DNA from: Timema cristinae
Lineage: Eukaryota; Arthropoda; Insecta; Phasmatodea; Timematidae
Direction of reading: 5' to 3'
Assembly (NCBI GenBank): GCA_039000515.1
Contig: JBCFYV010002255.1
Location: 22,689,963-22,753,962 of the forward strand
Length of the DNA: 64,000 nucleotides
The position numbers and the translations under genes are program-made. Positions 20,767 through 30,289 of this stretch are shown here, piece by piece. The notes beneath the pieces were generated by a model. The model worked only from the letters and a program-made list of their open reading frames with translations, ran no database searches and was not told where the DNA came from. The first letter of the stretch is position 1; every line of letters starts with the position of its first letter.

Positions 20767-20821
20767 AATTATGATTATGAAGATGATAACTATGTGGTGC
20801 CAGTAGAGATTTTAAACGTAG

Positions 20822-21567
20822 CTTAGGCCTCTTTTATGCATGTGGCAGCCGTGGCGGATCCGCTAGTACCAATTTATAAACATGCGTTTTTCAAACGCTA
20901 CCACTGTAGGCGAAATAGTTGGGCGCGCAGTGATACCAAAAATCCTCAGTTCCGAGTTTCATATATTCTTGGTCTTTCTCTAACCTCATCGATGAAACGT
21001 TCAGTGTTGAATTCTTCCATATTCAAACACAACACAACCTCACACGTCAATAACAACCAGTAAACTGACGGGAGGGCACCATTGAAGTTGGTGCAGTTCA
21101 GTTAGCAGCCATGCGAGCTGACGGCAGACCGCTACCGATTGTATAAAAGGCTTCATTACACTCAATGTATTTAGAAACCGCTCGAACGCTACGGACTCTT
21201 AACTACAGTAGCCCCATGGCTTCTTTGGTGCTGACTGACAGCTTTGAAAAGTTACCAGAAAAAATTATGTATCCCTACTCCAAACCATATAATCTGCAAA
21301 AACATGTGTTTAGCAGCTGTCACTCCTGACCGTCAAAATTTAGGTATATACCTAAATGTTGACTGTCAGAGGTCAGTTGTGTGCTGTCAGTCAGCACCAA
21401 AGAAGCCATGGGGCTACTGTACCAGCGGTTGGATATTTACAAAACGCGGCGGAAGGTTTACCGCTACCGCGTGTATAAATTGACTCATATAACTCAATGC
21501 AGTTAACAACGCGGTGACCCAACAAACGCGGCCGCAACCGCAACCGCGTGCATAAAAAAGTCCTTAA
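20822..21567. mobile_element. Non-autonomous TIR element carrying MITE-1
   Basis: Left end AGGCCTCTTTTATGCATGTG, right end CGTGCATAAAAAAGTCCTTA; inverted they agree (AGGNCTTTTTTATGCA). GC-rich CGGCCGC and CCGCTACCG words pair inward. Flanks near TTAG and TTAA suggest, but do not prove, a TTAA target. The 75-codon frame at 20836-21063 lies inside. Confidence 0.6.
21206..21419. mobile_element. MITE-1 copy 3, TA-flanked
   Basis: CAGTAGCCCCATGGCTTC to GGGGCTACTG, with TA at 21204-21205 and 21420-21421. It is slightly short because part of the left arm (the AGCTCACAGCTGACAG region) is deleted. Confidence 0.82.
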
Positions 21568-21587
21568 GTCTGACTAACCAGATCATG

Positions 21588-21702
21588 GTAACCATAGGAA
21601 TAGTTCCTCTTTCGGGTAAAATACCTATCGCCGGAATCTAGCTCGGGTACTCTAGGACAGTATCCAGGAATGTTGACCACCACTAAACCAAGAAGATAGT
21701 CA
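21588..21702 (-). mobile_element. SINE-4 fragment
   Basis: CAGATCATGGTAACCATAGG, AATAGTTCCTCTTTCGGG and the decayed box B side match the inner part of the minus-strand copies at 32283-32592 and 36835-37095. Confidence 0.5.
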
Positions 21703-21740
21703 ACATTAATTTTATTTGAGATTAGTTTTAAAGGGAGTTA

Positions 21741-21975
21741 CAGTAGCCCCATGGCTTCTTTGGTGCTGACTGACAGCTCATAGATGACAGCTGACGGCTT
21801 TTAAAAGTTACCAAACCAAATAATGTATCCCTACGCCGAACCAAAGGATCTGCAAGAACACGTGTTTAACACCTGTCACTTCTGACGGTCAAAATTTAGG
21901 TATATTCCTAAATGTTGACTGGCAGAAGTCAGCTGTGAGCTGTCAGTCAGCACCAAAGAAGCCATGGGACTACTA
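21741..21975. mobile_element. MITE-1 copy 4
   Basis: CAGTAGCCCCATGGCTTC at the left, GGGACTACTA at the right, preceded and followed by TA (21739-21740, 21976-21977). The centre has the TTTAGGTATATTCCTAAAT mirror typical of the family. Confidence 0.82.
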
Positions 21976-22732
21976 TACCATTCGAGCTGTGTCTATGTTG
22001 TACACCATAATTTATCATAGGCCTACTGTAAATTAGTTATCCTAACAGCGGGGAAAAAAAGTATATATTTTTGCTTCTTCTACATGAAACAGAACCTTCT
22101 TGCCAATTCTTTGAACAATATCGTCAGTAGTTTACTTTATTGTGAAGAGTTTTAAAATGTAATTTAATTCATGCTAAACATGTCAACAAATATATTTTGA
22201 GAAAAGGTGAATTTGTTGAAGATGTATATTATTTATCCCATATATTATTATTTATTTACTCAATTAATTTGAGCTATAGACAACTTTGCTCTATAAAAGA
22301 TTAATTAATATTTGTAATAAACAATATTTTGACAATTACCAGTCGAGATCATTGATCATTATATTTAAAATCATTTTTGTGTTTCGGTACATAATCTATA
22401 TTAACTAAAAACTGGGCTGGAGGAATATAGAGATTTTTTCTTTCTCTCTGTCTGAAGCAATGCCAGGTATTTCTGCTAGTCAACTATATTGTATAGAGTC
22501 ATTGTAATTTAGTAATTAATTCTAACTTGACAGGTACTTGACAAGTAAATAAATCAGTTTCTTCGCACAGTATATACTACTGAAAATTAGTGCTGACGAT
22601 CAAGGCTGTCTCACCATAGCACCTATTAATAGTTTTGTCTTTTAAATATGCTGTCAGAGTTACTCTTATTTGATATAAAGAGTTTGACTAATGGTTCATC
22701 GCTACTAACAAATGCATTAATATTGACCCTAT
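21976..22732. other. Unassigned AT-rich stretch
   Basis: No family recognised. A 60-codon frame at 22648-22830 starts here and runs into the SINE-2 that follows. Confidence 0.45.
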
Positions 22733-22968
22733 CCGCTTCGGTGTCCGCATGGTCTAACACGCTTCTCTCGTGTTGGACTAGACTGCCGAAGACGGGGAGA
22801 TCAGGTTTCGATACCGGTCGGATGCACTGAGGATGGTTTTCCCCTCTCCCTTCACACAAATGCGGTTGCCCTTCATCTAAGTTTAACCTTCCTAATCCCT
22901 AACATATTTGTGTAATTAGTACATAGGTGTACAAACCGGACGTGCAGTAAGACGTGGTGCTTGAAAAA
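22733..22968 (+). mobile_element. SINE-2, full length
   Basis: GTGTCCGCATGGTCTAACAC head, altered box B (GGTTTCGATACC), GGTTTTCCCCTCTCCC body, GACGTGCAGTAAGACGTGG tail and an A-run. Confidence 0.8.
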
Positions 22969-23149
22969 AAATGTAACCCTATGATCGTTAACTCATGTAA
23001 TCGGCTTATTTAATATAATTTTCTTTTATTTAAATCTTGAATTGCAAGTCAATTTAATGATCCAAACGGCATCTTGATTAAAAACCCTTCGAGATAAAAT
23101 TACTTTTTGAGTGGATGAACCCCTCGGGACATACCGCTTTAGATTAAGA

Positions 23150-23592
23150 GAGTGCATCACATACCAATCCACTCTGTGATACGGTCGGCTAGAAATTGTA
23201 AATTTACACCAACACTATTGCACGTGAATCATTTATGATTAAACATTAATGCAGATAAAGAGTTGATAGAGGTTCCTAATACTGATCATTGTTGAAATAG
23301 TAAATGATATTTGGATAAAAATTGTAGTGAAAAGGCCGTGTTTGACAATTTTTGAATGGCTTCACATATAAACATTGTGCACAAATCTTCATTCTGTTAT
23401 AACAGGGACATACTGTAGTTATTAACAAGAAACTTTGTCACTCTGTCCCCATCGTCACCACGGAAAATTTCGAGCAATCATTCAAATACGAAAGCACTGC
23501 ACACATTTCTGGAATATCGTAGTTCTTTTCTTTTATCTTTACTCCCATACCTCGCGCGAGCCGGGAGCTGAGTTGGGCCTGCTATGATGAAC
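23150..23592 (+). mobile_element. REP-H copy 1
   Basis: A repeat of unknown class: CTCTGTGATACGGTCGGCTA, AGTAAATGATATTTGGATAA, GGACATACTGTAGTTATTAA, CGTCACCACGGAAAATTTCG, CATTTCTGGAATATCG, GAGCCGGGAGCTGAGTTGGG. The same order is found at 37.6, 46.0 and (inverted) 63.1 kb. No terminal inverted repeats, boxes or long frames, so it may be an internal or terminal piece of a longer element. Confidence 0.7.
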
Positions 23593-23704
23593 TCCTCGTG
23601 GTTTAAGTTTTCGAATAGTTGGGGAATACCAAATGGGAAAAAACCTTTGGTGGTGTGGAAGCACTCAGGATGCCAAATAACTTATTCAGGAATACGTCTA
23701 CAAT

Positions 23705-23859
23705 TCAGGCGTGCTAGCCAATCACATGACCTTGAGGATAAGTAGAGCAGGTAGCTTCCTTGATAAACCTGGTCAGGATCAAGCCTTCACACTTCTAGTC
23801 CAGGTCAGGCGTGCTAACCAATCACATGACCTTGAGGGTAAGTAGAGCAGGTAGCTGCT
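23705..23859 (+). repeat. Two direct copies of a roughly 55-bp unit
   Basis: CAGGCGTGCTAGCCAATCAC with ATGACCTTGAGGATAAGTAG recurs about 100 bp downstream with only two or three changes. The spacer resembles 19715-19750. Confidence 0.7.
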
Positions 23860-24011
23860 GATTAAAACTGACAGTGTTATATTTAACTAATCAGGATACA
23901 AATTGCTTGCTCTGAGCCTTATAGCCTTGTATCTCACTCGATGTCGTAGCAAGTCCTAGAGAGACCCTTTCAAATATTCGAATTTTTGAAAGAAAGAAAA
24001 ACTTGCCATTT

Positions 24012-24262
24012 TCTTATTTAACACCGCGTCTTACTACCGGTTAGGGTTATACACTTAAGTAGTAACTACTCTAATGGTTTAAGAATTGGAAAGGTTGAAT
24101 AAAGAGGAAGAGGACCCGAATTTGCGTAGAGAGAGAGTGGAAAACTATTTAGGGAAAACCACCTCAAGTTCATCCGAGCGAGAGTCGAACCTCCATCTAC
24201 TCGTCTCCAGCAGTCTAGCTCAACACGAAACTAGCGTGTTGTAACTACGCCACCGAGGCGGG
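24012..24262 (-). mobile_element. SINE-2, full length
   Basis: Minus-strand order: ACCCGCCTCGGTGGCGTAGT head, box B inverted as GAGTCGAACCTCC, tail inverted as ACACCGCGTCTTACTACC. No clear target duplication. Confidence 0.8.
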
Positions 24263-24404
24263 TAGATACTAGTTCATGTAATAACAGAAAAAGTTGCCCA
24301 CACCAGTGGACTCATGGATGAAGCCGTCAGTCTCGTATTTTCTAGTTTCCCGGTGACAGGCAGTACAAAGTTTGAATCTAGGTTGGATGTGTTTTTATTT
24401 TAGC

Positions 24405-24600
24405 TCCTCTTTTTACTACTCATTCGGTTTGTACGCCTTTGTACTAATTACGCTAATGGGATAAAGATGAGTAAGGTTGAATTTAGAGGAAGTGTATACG
24501 CATTTTCGTGTAGTATAAACCATTTTGTAAAATCACCCTCAGTACACCCAATGAAAATTTCCAACCCCACTCTTCCCTGTCATCGGCAATCCAGTAAGGG
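24405..24600 (-). mobile_element. SINE-2, head missing
   Basis: TTTACTACTCATTCGGTTTG (tail), GAGTAAGGTTGAATTTAGAG and GAAGTGTATACGCATTTTCG match the body on the minus strand; the box B region is decayed. The 88-codon plus-strand frame over it is not a gene. Confidence 0.6.
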
Positions 24601-24734
24601 ATGGGGAAAATTGCGTTCTTTAGGCCACGTGTGGCCTTTTGAGGTGTTCGTTGGGAGGTTTCACATAGTCTTCATTATTTATAAATGTTACATCCCCAAA
24701 CACAAATTCAGTGGTAAAAAGTTTAAAAAGTAAA

Positions 24735-24960
24735 CCATTAACCTAATTGTTAAAAGTAGAAGAGGAAATTAAAAAGGTGAAGAGATTAAAAAGCCGCAAA
24801 ATGGCCAAAAGGGGAAAAAGGTAAACGTGTTAACGGGGTAAAAAGCGTAAACGGGATGGAAAGTTTGAAGAGGGCTAATAGGGCACAAAGGTTATTTATT
24901 TAAGTAAAGAGGGCAAAAGAGGTAAAATGGATAAAAAGGTTAAACGGGGTGAATGAAATA
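24735..24960. repeat. Decayed purine-rich short tandem repeat
   Basis: Repeated GGTAAAAAGG, GGGGTAAAAAG and AAAGAGGTAAAATGG words at irregular 10-20 bp spacing. No sequence outside this stretch matches it. Confidence 0.6.
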
Positions 24961-24974
24961 AATTTCTAAAATAT

Positions 24975-25740
24975 TTTTGATTAGGCTACATTTACTAAAG
25001 TACGCCACAAATCCCTATCTTGAGCAAGTTCTATCCAGTCCAACTTATTACACCCTGTAACTATCTTGAGCTAGTTATATCCAGTCTATCTCACTACACC
25101 TTATCCTTAGCTTGATCTAGTTCCATCCAATCTACCTCATTACACCTTATCCCTATCCTGAGCTAGTTCTATCCAGTCCCCCTCACTATACCATATCCCT
25201 ATATAGAGCTAGTTATTTCCAGTCCTCCTTACTACACCCCATCCTATTTTGAGCTAGTTCTATCCAGTCCACCTCATTACACCCTATATATATCTTAAGC
25301 GTGTTCTATCCAGTCCATCTCATTACACCCTATTCCTATTTTGAGCTAGTTCTATCCAGTCCCCCTCATTACACCCTATCCCTATCTTGATCTAGTTTTA
25401 TCCGGTCCATCTCATTACAATATCTATTCTAATGCTATCCTCCCTTCTGCGTCTTTCCATTGGGTTTTCCAGTCAATTCCCTGAACACGGTTCTAGAAGC
25501 TCCCATTTGCACTGCATGTCTTGCACATTGTAATCTACAAGACTTGACTATCCTAACAACGTCCTGTGATGAGTACATGGTATGTAACTCATAGTTATGT
25601 AACATCCTCCACTCCCCCGAATCCTCATCGCTCTTTAAAACAAATATATACCTAAGCACCTTATTTTCATACACCCTAAAATGTTTAGTATAACATAAAT
25701 AGTTCATATTAAATTTATAACATGATTCATTTTCATTCAA
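24975..25740 (-). pseudogene. LINE ORF2 C-terminal relic with internal tandem expansion
   Basis: The frame from 25740 to 25435 encodes ENKVLRYIF, then GEWRMLHNYELHTMYSSQDV, VRIVKSCRLQCARHAVQMG and TGKPNGKTQKGG. This is the order of a widespread LINE tail (E-N-K-V-L-R, E-W-R-x-L-H-N-x-E-L, S-R-R-x-R-W-A-G-H-V-x-R-M-G, G-K-P-x-G-K-R-x-x-G), which follows the reverse transcriptase in many arthropod LINEs. The next conserved block, here VDWIELAQDRDR, follows after a frame break and is repeated about nine times. The outermost copy continues into LWRTLVNVA and a stop, the expected C-terminus. Many stops and non-triplet repeats show it is dead. The reverse-transcriptase domain is absent (5'-truncated). 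Confidence 0.75.
25000..25425. repeat. 46-bp tandem repeat, about nine copies, derived from LINE coding sequence
   Basis: The unit on the plus strand holds GAGCTAGTTCTATCCAGTCC and CTCATTACACCCTATCCCTA, spaced 45-51 bp. On the minus strand each unit encodes EVDWIELAQDRDRV followed by stops. Copies are 80-90% alike by eye. The period is not a multiple of three. Confidence 0.85.
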
Positions 25741-25948
25741 GAAAAATTTTTACATTTTTTGGATCAAAAGGTGGTAAGTTTTTTATTTATTTTTTAAATA
25801 TTATTGCTATTTAAAGTATACTTTCCGTAATAACTCAATAGGGTTGATCCATAAACCACGTAATTCTGTTGAGATGGAGTTAAATGGGGTGGGCACTAAT
25901 TTATATGCGGCGTTAGATGGCCTTCTGGGATTTTAAATTGATTTTTTT
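25741..25948. other. Short unassigned stretch
   Basis: AT-rich; nothing recognised. Confidence 0.4.
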
Positions 25949-26197
25949 TAGTACCGCGTCTTACTGCACGTTCGGGGTATACGCCTATGTACTAAATACA
26001 CTAATATGTTAGGAATTAGGAAGGTTTTAATTTAAAGGTAGTGCACCCTCATTTGTTTGAAGGGAGAGTGGTAAAACATTTAGGGAAAAACCACCTTAAA
26101 TGCACCCGACTAGAATTGAACCTCAATCTCCCCGTCTTCATCAGTCTTGTCTAACACGAGAGTCACGCATTAGACCATTCGACCACCCAAGCGGGTG
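25949..26197 (-). mobile_element. SINE-2, full length
   Basis: Tail inverted as GTACCGCGTCTTACTGCACG, box B inverted as AGAATTGAACCTC, head ending GACCATTCGACCACCC. Moderately diverged. Confidence 0.8.
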
Positions 26198-26435
26198 ATT
26201 CTGAGCTGTATTTAAAACTGAGTTCCTCTTTTAGTATCACAAAAGCTTCCCTATTAGGTAATTATATTCACTCTTGATGTGATATGTTACGTAACACAGG
26301 TTGGTGGAGCAAGGGGTCAGGATAAATGCCCACTTGGTGTTAAATGGGGAGAGGGGTTGCAAAAAAAAAACGCTTTGTATGTTTTATGAACTAACCCTTG
26401 TATCATCACATAACTTACACGCCAATATAATTCTA
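26198..26435. other. Short unassigned stretch
   Basis: Includes a poly-A run at about 26360; no repeat recognised. Confidence 0.4.
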
Positions 26436-26730
26436 GAATAGTGGGTGACCTGGTGGTCTAGGGGTAAGGTGTCGGGCTTCTATGCTGGGGGTCCGGGTCT
26501 CAATCCTTGGTCCCGGCACAGATTTATCTGATCACCAAACCCTTCCTTCACCTCTGACAAGACGTGTAATAATCACAACTGGTGAGTGTCGGAAATGCCA
26601 GGCCTCCACCGTGGTTCTGATCCCACGTTAAACTGTAGGTCCTCCATTTAATCTCACAATCACATTACCATCATACATTAGCGTAGGTGCATATAACCCG
26701 AACGGGTAGTACGACACGGTGATGATGATG

Positions 26731-26766
<36 letters not shown>

Positions 26767-26775
26767 TTGATAATA
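26436..26775 (+). mobile_element. SINE-1, full length, 9-bp target duplication
   Basis: Head GGTGACCTGGTGGTCTAGGG, box B GGGTCTCAATCC, body, tail CGAACGGGTAGTACGACACG and (GAT)n(AAT)n. ATAATTCTA is repeated at 26427-26435 and 26776-26784. The isoleucine-rich minus-strand frame is the simple repeat. Confidence 0.9.
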
Positions 26776-26784
26776 ATAATTCTA

Positions 26785-27447
26785 AACCAGCCCCAGAACA
26801 GAATACACACATCGTTAACTCATTTATATAAATAAGCAAGCTCTAGTTTCAATCATGATGGAACTACTTTTTTTTTGTCTTGCCAGGAATCGACGCCAAG
26901 ACCGGTTAAGCAGACAGAAGCGCTATCGAATGAATTCAGATGTCGGACATAGAGAAACCAAGACAATGGTTACTTTACAGAGCTCAACTTTGTCGACAAG
27001 TGGTTGATGACGTCAGTGTACCATGCAGTCGTGCATAAGATATTAACTAAATGCACTTCTAGTTTATCAACGCGATACTGTCTCATTTTCACACCTCAAT
27101 CCGTGTATACATCCACAGTACAAGTTTCATAAAAAGAATCTTTAAGAAAATACAATCAAATATTTTTGCTGCCGAAATTGATTGTATTTTACCATTTCAT
27201 TATTGTAATTTAAAAGTTATTATCTATCAAACGTGGCAGTTTAAGATCATATGAATGACGTTTGATTACGTTAAAATAGTTATAGCTACTTTTATAACTC
27301 ACAGATATGTCCCTTCCTACACAAATTTGACTGTATGTGTGCTTTCTTCAAAGCGTTACTAATGATTTAATCTAGAAGGTAGGTCAGTGTAGGTAAGCTC
27401 AAGAGCATCCTCTAATTGAAGATCAATGTTGTCATCGTTCCTTAAAC
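26785..27447. other. Unassigned stretch without recognised repeats
   Basis: Composition is more balanced than average. Contains CAGGAATCGACGCCAAGACC near 26884 and GTTGATGACGTCAGTG near 27003. No frame over 60 codons and no family match, so it may be unique host DNA. Confidence 0.4.
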
Positions 27448-27454
27448 ATGCAGA

Positions 27455-27456
27455 TC

Positions 27457-27516
<60 letters not shown>

Positions 27517-27799
27517 CACCGCGTCTAACTACCCGTTTGGGCTATACGCAGATACACTAATTTGTAATGGTAGGGTGATTGTGAAATTAAATGGAAGACC
27601 TACAGCTTAACTTGGGATCCGAACCACGGTGGAGGCCTGTCATTCCTCACATTCCCAAGTTGTAATTAATACACGTCTTGTCAGAGGTGAAGAAGGAAGG
27701 GTTTGGTAATCAGATAAATCTGTGCCGGGACCGAGGATTGAACCTTGGACCCCAGCAACAGAAGTCCAACACTTTACCCCCTAGACCGCCAGATCACCA
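27455..27799 (-). mobile_element. SINE-1, full length, long (TTA)n tail, 7-bp target duplication
   Basis: (ATT)n at about 27457-27515, then CACCGCGTCTAACTACCCG, a body with CCACGGTGGAGGCCTGTCAT, and a head ending GACCGCCAGATCACC. ATGCAGA occurs at 27448-27454 and 27800-27806. Confidence 0.87.
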
Positions 27800-27806
27800 A
27801 TGCAGA

Positions 27807-28074
27807 ACTGAAGACCTAGAACTACTGAAAAAATTCTCAACCATTTTAGATTATTCTGTTTGGACCATTTTATAAAACGACCTTATGTTTATAAGCTTTT
27901 TCTTAAGCTTAGAATTGTGACGTTTCGAGAAATGAGTCGATATCAATTAGCTAAATTCAGTTTAAAAAAAATCATATATCTTAAGATGTAATTTTCTTAA
28001 CCATATATATATATCACATGTGCTTGAGCTAGTAAGAGAGGTTGCGAATATATATATATATATATATTTATTCG
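27807..28074. other. Short unassigned stretch with (TA)n
   Basis: (TA)n at about 28048-28069 borders the following SINE-2. Confidence 0.4.
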
Positions 28075-28318
28075 CAACACCTCTTACTACCCGTTCGGAT
28101 GTTACGCCTATGTACTAATTACGCTAATCTGCTAAGAATGATAACGGTTTAATTTAGAGGCACTGTACCAGCATTTGCGTCGAGGGAGAATGGAAAGTCA
28201 TTTAGGAAAAATCATCCTCATATCACCCGAACAAGATTTAAACCCCGATTTACTCGTCATAGGCAGTCTAGTATATTGAAAGAACGAGGTCTTAGACCAT
28301 GTGGCCAACTAAGTGTGT
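28075..28318 (-). mobile_element. SINE-2, full length
   Basis: CACCTCTTACTACCCGTTCG (tail inverted), GTCGAGGGAGAATGGAAAG, AGATTTAAACCCCGATT (box B inverted), CCATGTGGCCAACTAAGTG (head). Confidence 0.78.
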
Positions 28319-28429
28319 TTAAAAGGATATACACCTCCTATATGGTGTAAACAAAATTTTAAAATAACGAACCGCTTGGTAATCAACGCGGGGTTTCTAT
28401 ACATATGTAATACATCTCCGTGCTCCGGT

Positions 28430-28796
28430 AGGTTACTGTGGATGGGAAAGTTGTTTGTTAAGGGCAGTATTTATGATGTTTTTATAGCAAAGAATAAAAT
28501 CGGAAAAATAATCACTTCGTCTCTCCAGTGGACATATGGAGTATAATATTCTTCACACGGTGAAACAATTCTTGAATATTACTCATGAGTCATGAGCATA
28601 GCGCCATTAGTTGAGAAACCTCTTAGACTAAATAAAAACAAAAAGTTGTCACTAAATTCTAGGACATCATTTGACAGTTATTCAAGAACTGTTGATATCC
28701 CCACGTGAAGAAAATGAAGCTCTATGTTATTATTGGAGCAATATTTTTTTTATACCAAATAATGTTTTGTTATAAAAACTGCCAAAATACTCTCCT
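28430..28796. mobile_element. FB-1, diverged copy next to a second one
   Basis: TTATGATGTTTTTATAGCAA and ATGGAGTATAATATTCTTC in the left arm; TATTCAAGAACTGTTGATAT and GAAGCTCTATGTTATTATTG in the right. Its right end, CTCTCCTTAAGG, is shared with the start of the next copy. Confidence 0.7.
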
Positions 28797-29187
28797 TAAG
28801 GTGGGGTGCTAGTGAGCGCGAGTTTAGTGCATTAATATTACAGTTTTTATAGCACAAACATTTTTTGGCCAAAATAAATCAAATATTTCTTCTATATAAT
28901 CATAGAGTTTAGTTTTATGCACATGCTAATCTCAACATATGTTGAATATATGTCATGAGCATGGCAGCATTTGGTGACAAACTTTTTAAATAAAGAGAAA
29001 AGTTTGTCACCAAATGCCGCCATGCTCATGACAGATATTCAACAACTGTTGATATTAGCATGTGCAGAAAACTAAACTCTATGATTCTATAGAAGAAATG
29101 TTTGATTTATTTTTGCCAAAAGATGTTTGTGCTATAAAAACTGCAAAAATACTGCCCTAAACTCGCGCTCACTAGCACTCCACCTAA
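28797..29187. mobile_element. FB-1, well-preserved copy
   Basis: AAGGTGGGGTGCTAGTGAGC to GCTCACTAGCACTCCACCT. The arms differ at only a few positions around the centre AACTTTTTAAATAAAGAG. Joined directly to the previous FB-1, both in the same orientation. Confidence 0.85.
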
Positions 29188-29387
29188 CTCCTATTCGTTT
29201 AGCGATAGCTGAATACATCATTATGAATAAATATGCTCACCTATGTAGACCTCGTTTACCCTGAAATATAAGAAGATTACCTTGATCCACTATGTTTTGG
29301 ATTATATGAAAGAGCCATAGTAGAACTCATAAGAAAGCTGTCACCTTAAACGGATTATACGTACCTAAAAATAAACATTCCACCTTC

Positions 29388-29627
29388 AGTGGTCGCATGG
29401 TCTTAAAAGGCGTTACTTCCGCAATAAATTGGACTTCCAATACGGGGAGGTAGGGGTTCGAATCCCGGTCGTGTGAGTTGAGGTTATTATATGAATAGTT
29501 TTCCACTCTCCACACACACACATATGCGGGCACATTTCCTCTAAATCGTACTTTTCTTAATCCTATTTTATTGGTGCAAATATTCGAAGATCCCGGACTG
29601 GTAGAAAGACTTGGTGCACCGAAATAA
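29388..29627 (+). mobile_element. SINE-2, full length
   Basis: AGTGGTCGCATGGTCTTAAA head, GGGGTTCGAATCCCGGTCG (intact box B), GAATAGTTTTCCACTCTCC, and a shortened tail GGTAGAAAGACTTGGTGCAC. Confidence 0.82.
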
Positions 29628-30009
29628 ACAAATATCCTTGGTGATTAAAGAACTAAATTTAAAAACACTTACATTTTTTTAACTGTTAGTTTGATTGGTG
29701 TTTCTATATCAGATGACAAAGGTCAAGAGCTAAGTTCATTTTAATACCTCTCTTTATCTACCTATCCCACTAGATTAAGTCGTTAACGACACCTTTGTGT
29801 TTAAGATATCGACAAAATGAAGTACCTATAAAATAATAAAATAAAAAATAATCTTTATTTTCTAACTAACGAACATTTGGATCACCTTTTTTAGAAAATA
29901 CAAACCTACTATGTTGAATCTTTAAGTTTTGTGTGTCCGAACTCCCCAAAAAAAGTGCATTTTACAACTACATTATGTATGTCTCCATGTTTGTTTATCT
30001 GTCTATCTA
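29628..30009. other. Unassigned AT-rich stretch
   Basis: Nothing recognised. Confidence 0.4.
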
Positions 30010-30244
30010 CAGTAGCCCCATGGATTCTTTGGTGCTGACTGACAGCTCACAGCTGACTTATGACAGTCAACATTTAGGTATATACCTAAATTTTGACCGT
30101 TTGAAGTGACAGCTGTTAAACACATGTTTTTGCAGATCATATGGTTCGGCGTAGGGATACATAATTTGGTCTGGTAACTTTTCAAAGCTTATAGCTGTCA
30201 GCTGTGAGTTGTCAGTCAGCACCAAAGAAGCCATGGGGCTACTG
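30010..30244. mobile_element. MITE-1 copy 5
   Basis: CAGTAGCCCCATGGATTC to GGGGCTACTG, TA before (30008-30009) but AA after, so the right target base has changed. It is inserted in the opposite internal orientation to copies 2, 3, 4 and 6. Its minus-strand frames of 60-74 codons repeat those in the other copies and are not genes. Confidence 0.82.
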
Positions 30245-30289
30245 AATTCCTCATAACAGATCTGAAATAATCTTGGAGGATTTTTTTTC

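Noticed and set aside
24467..24733. 88-codon frame as a gene
   Set aside because: Covers an inverted SINE-2 body and decayed flank; no domain.
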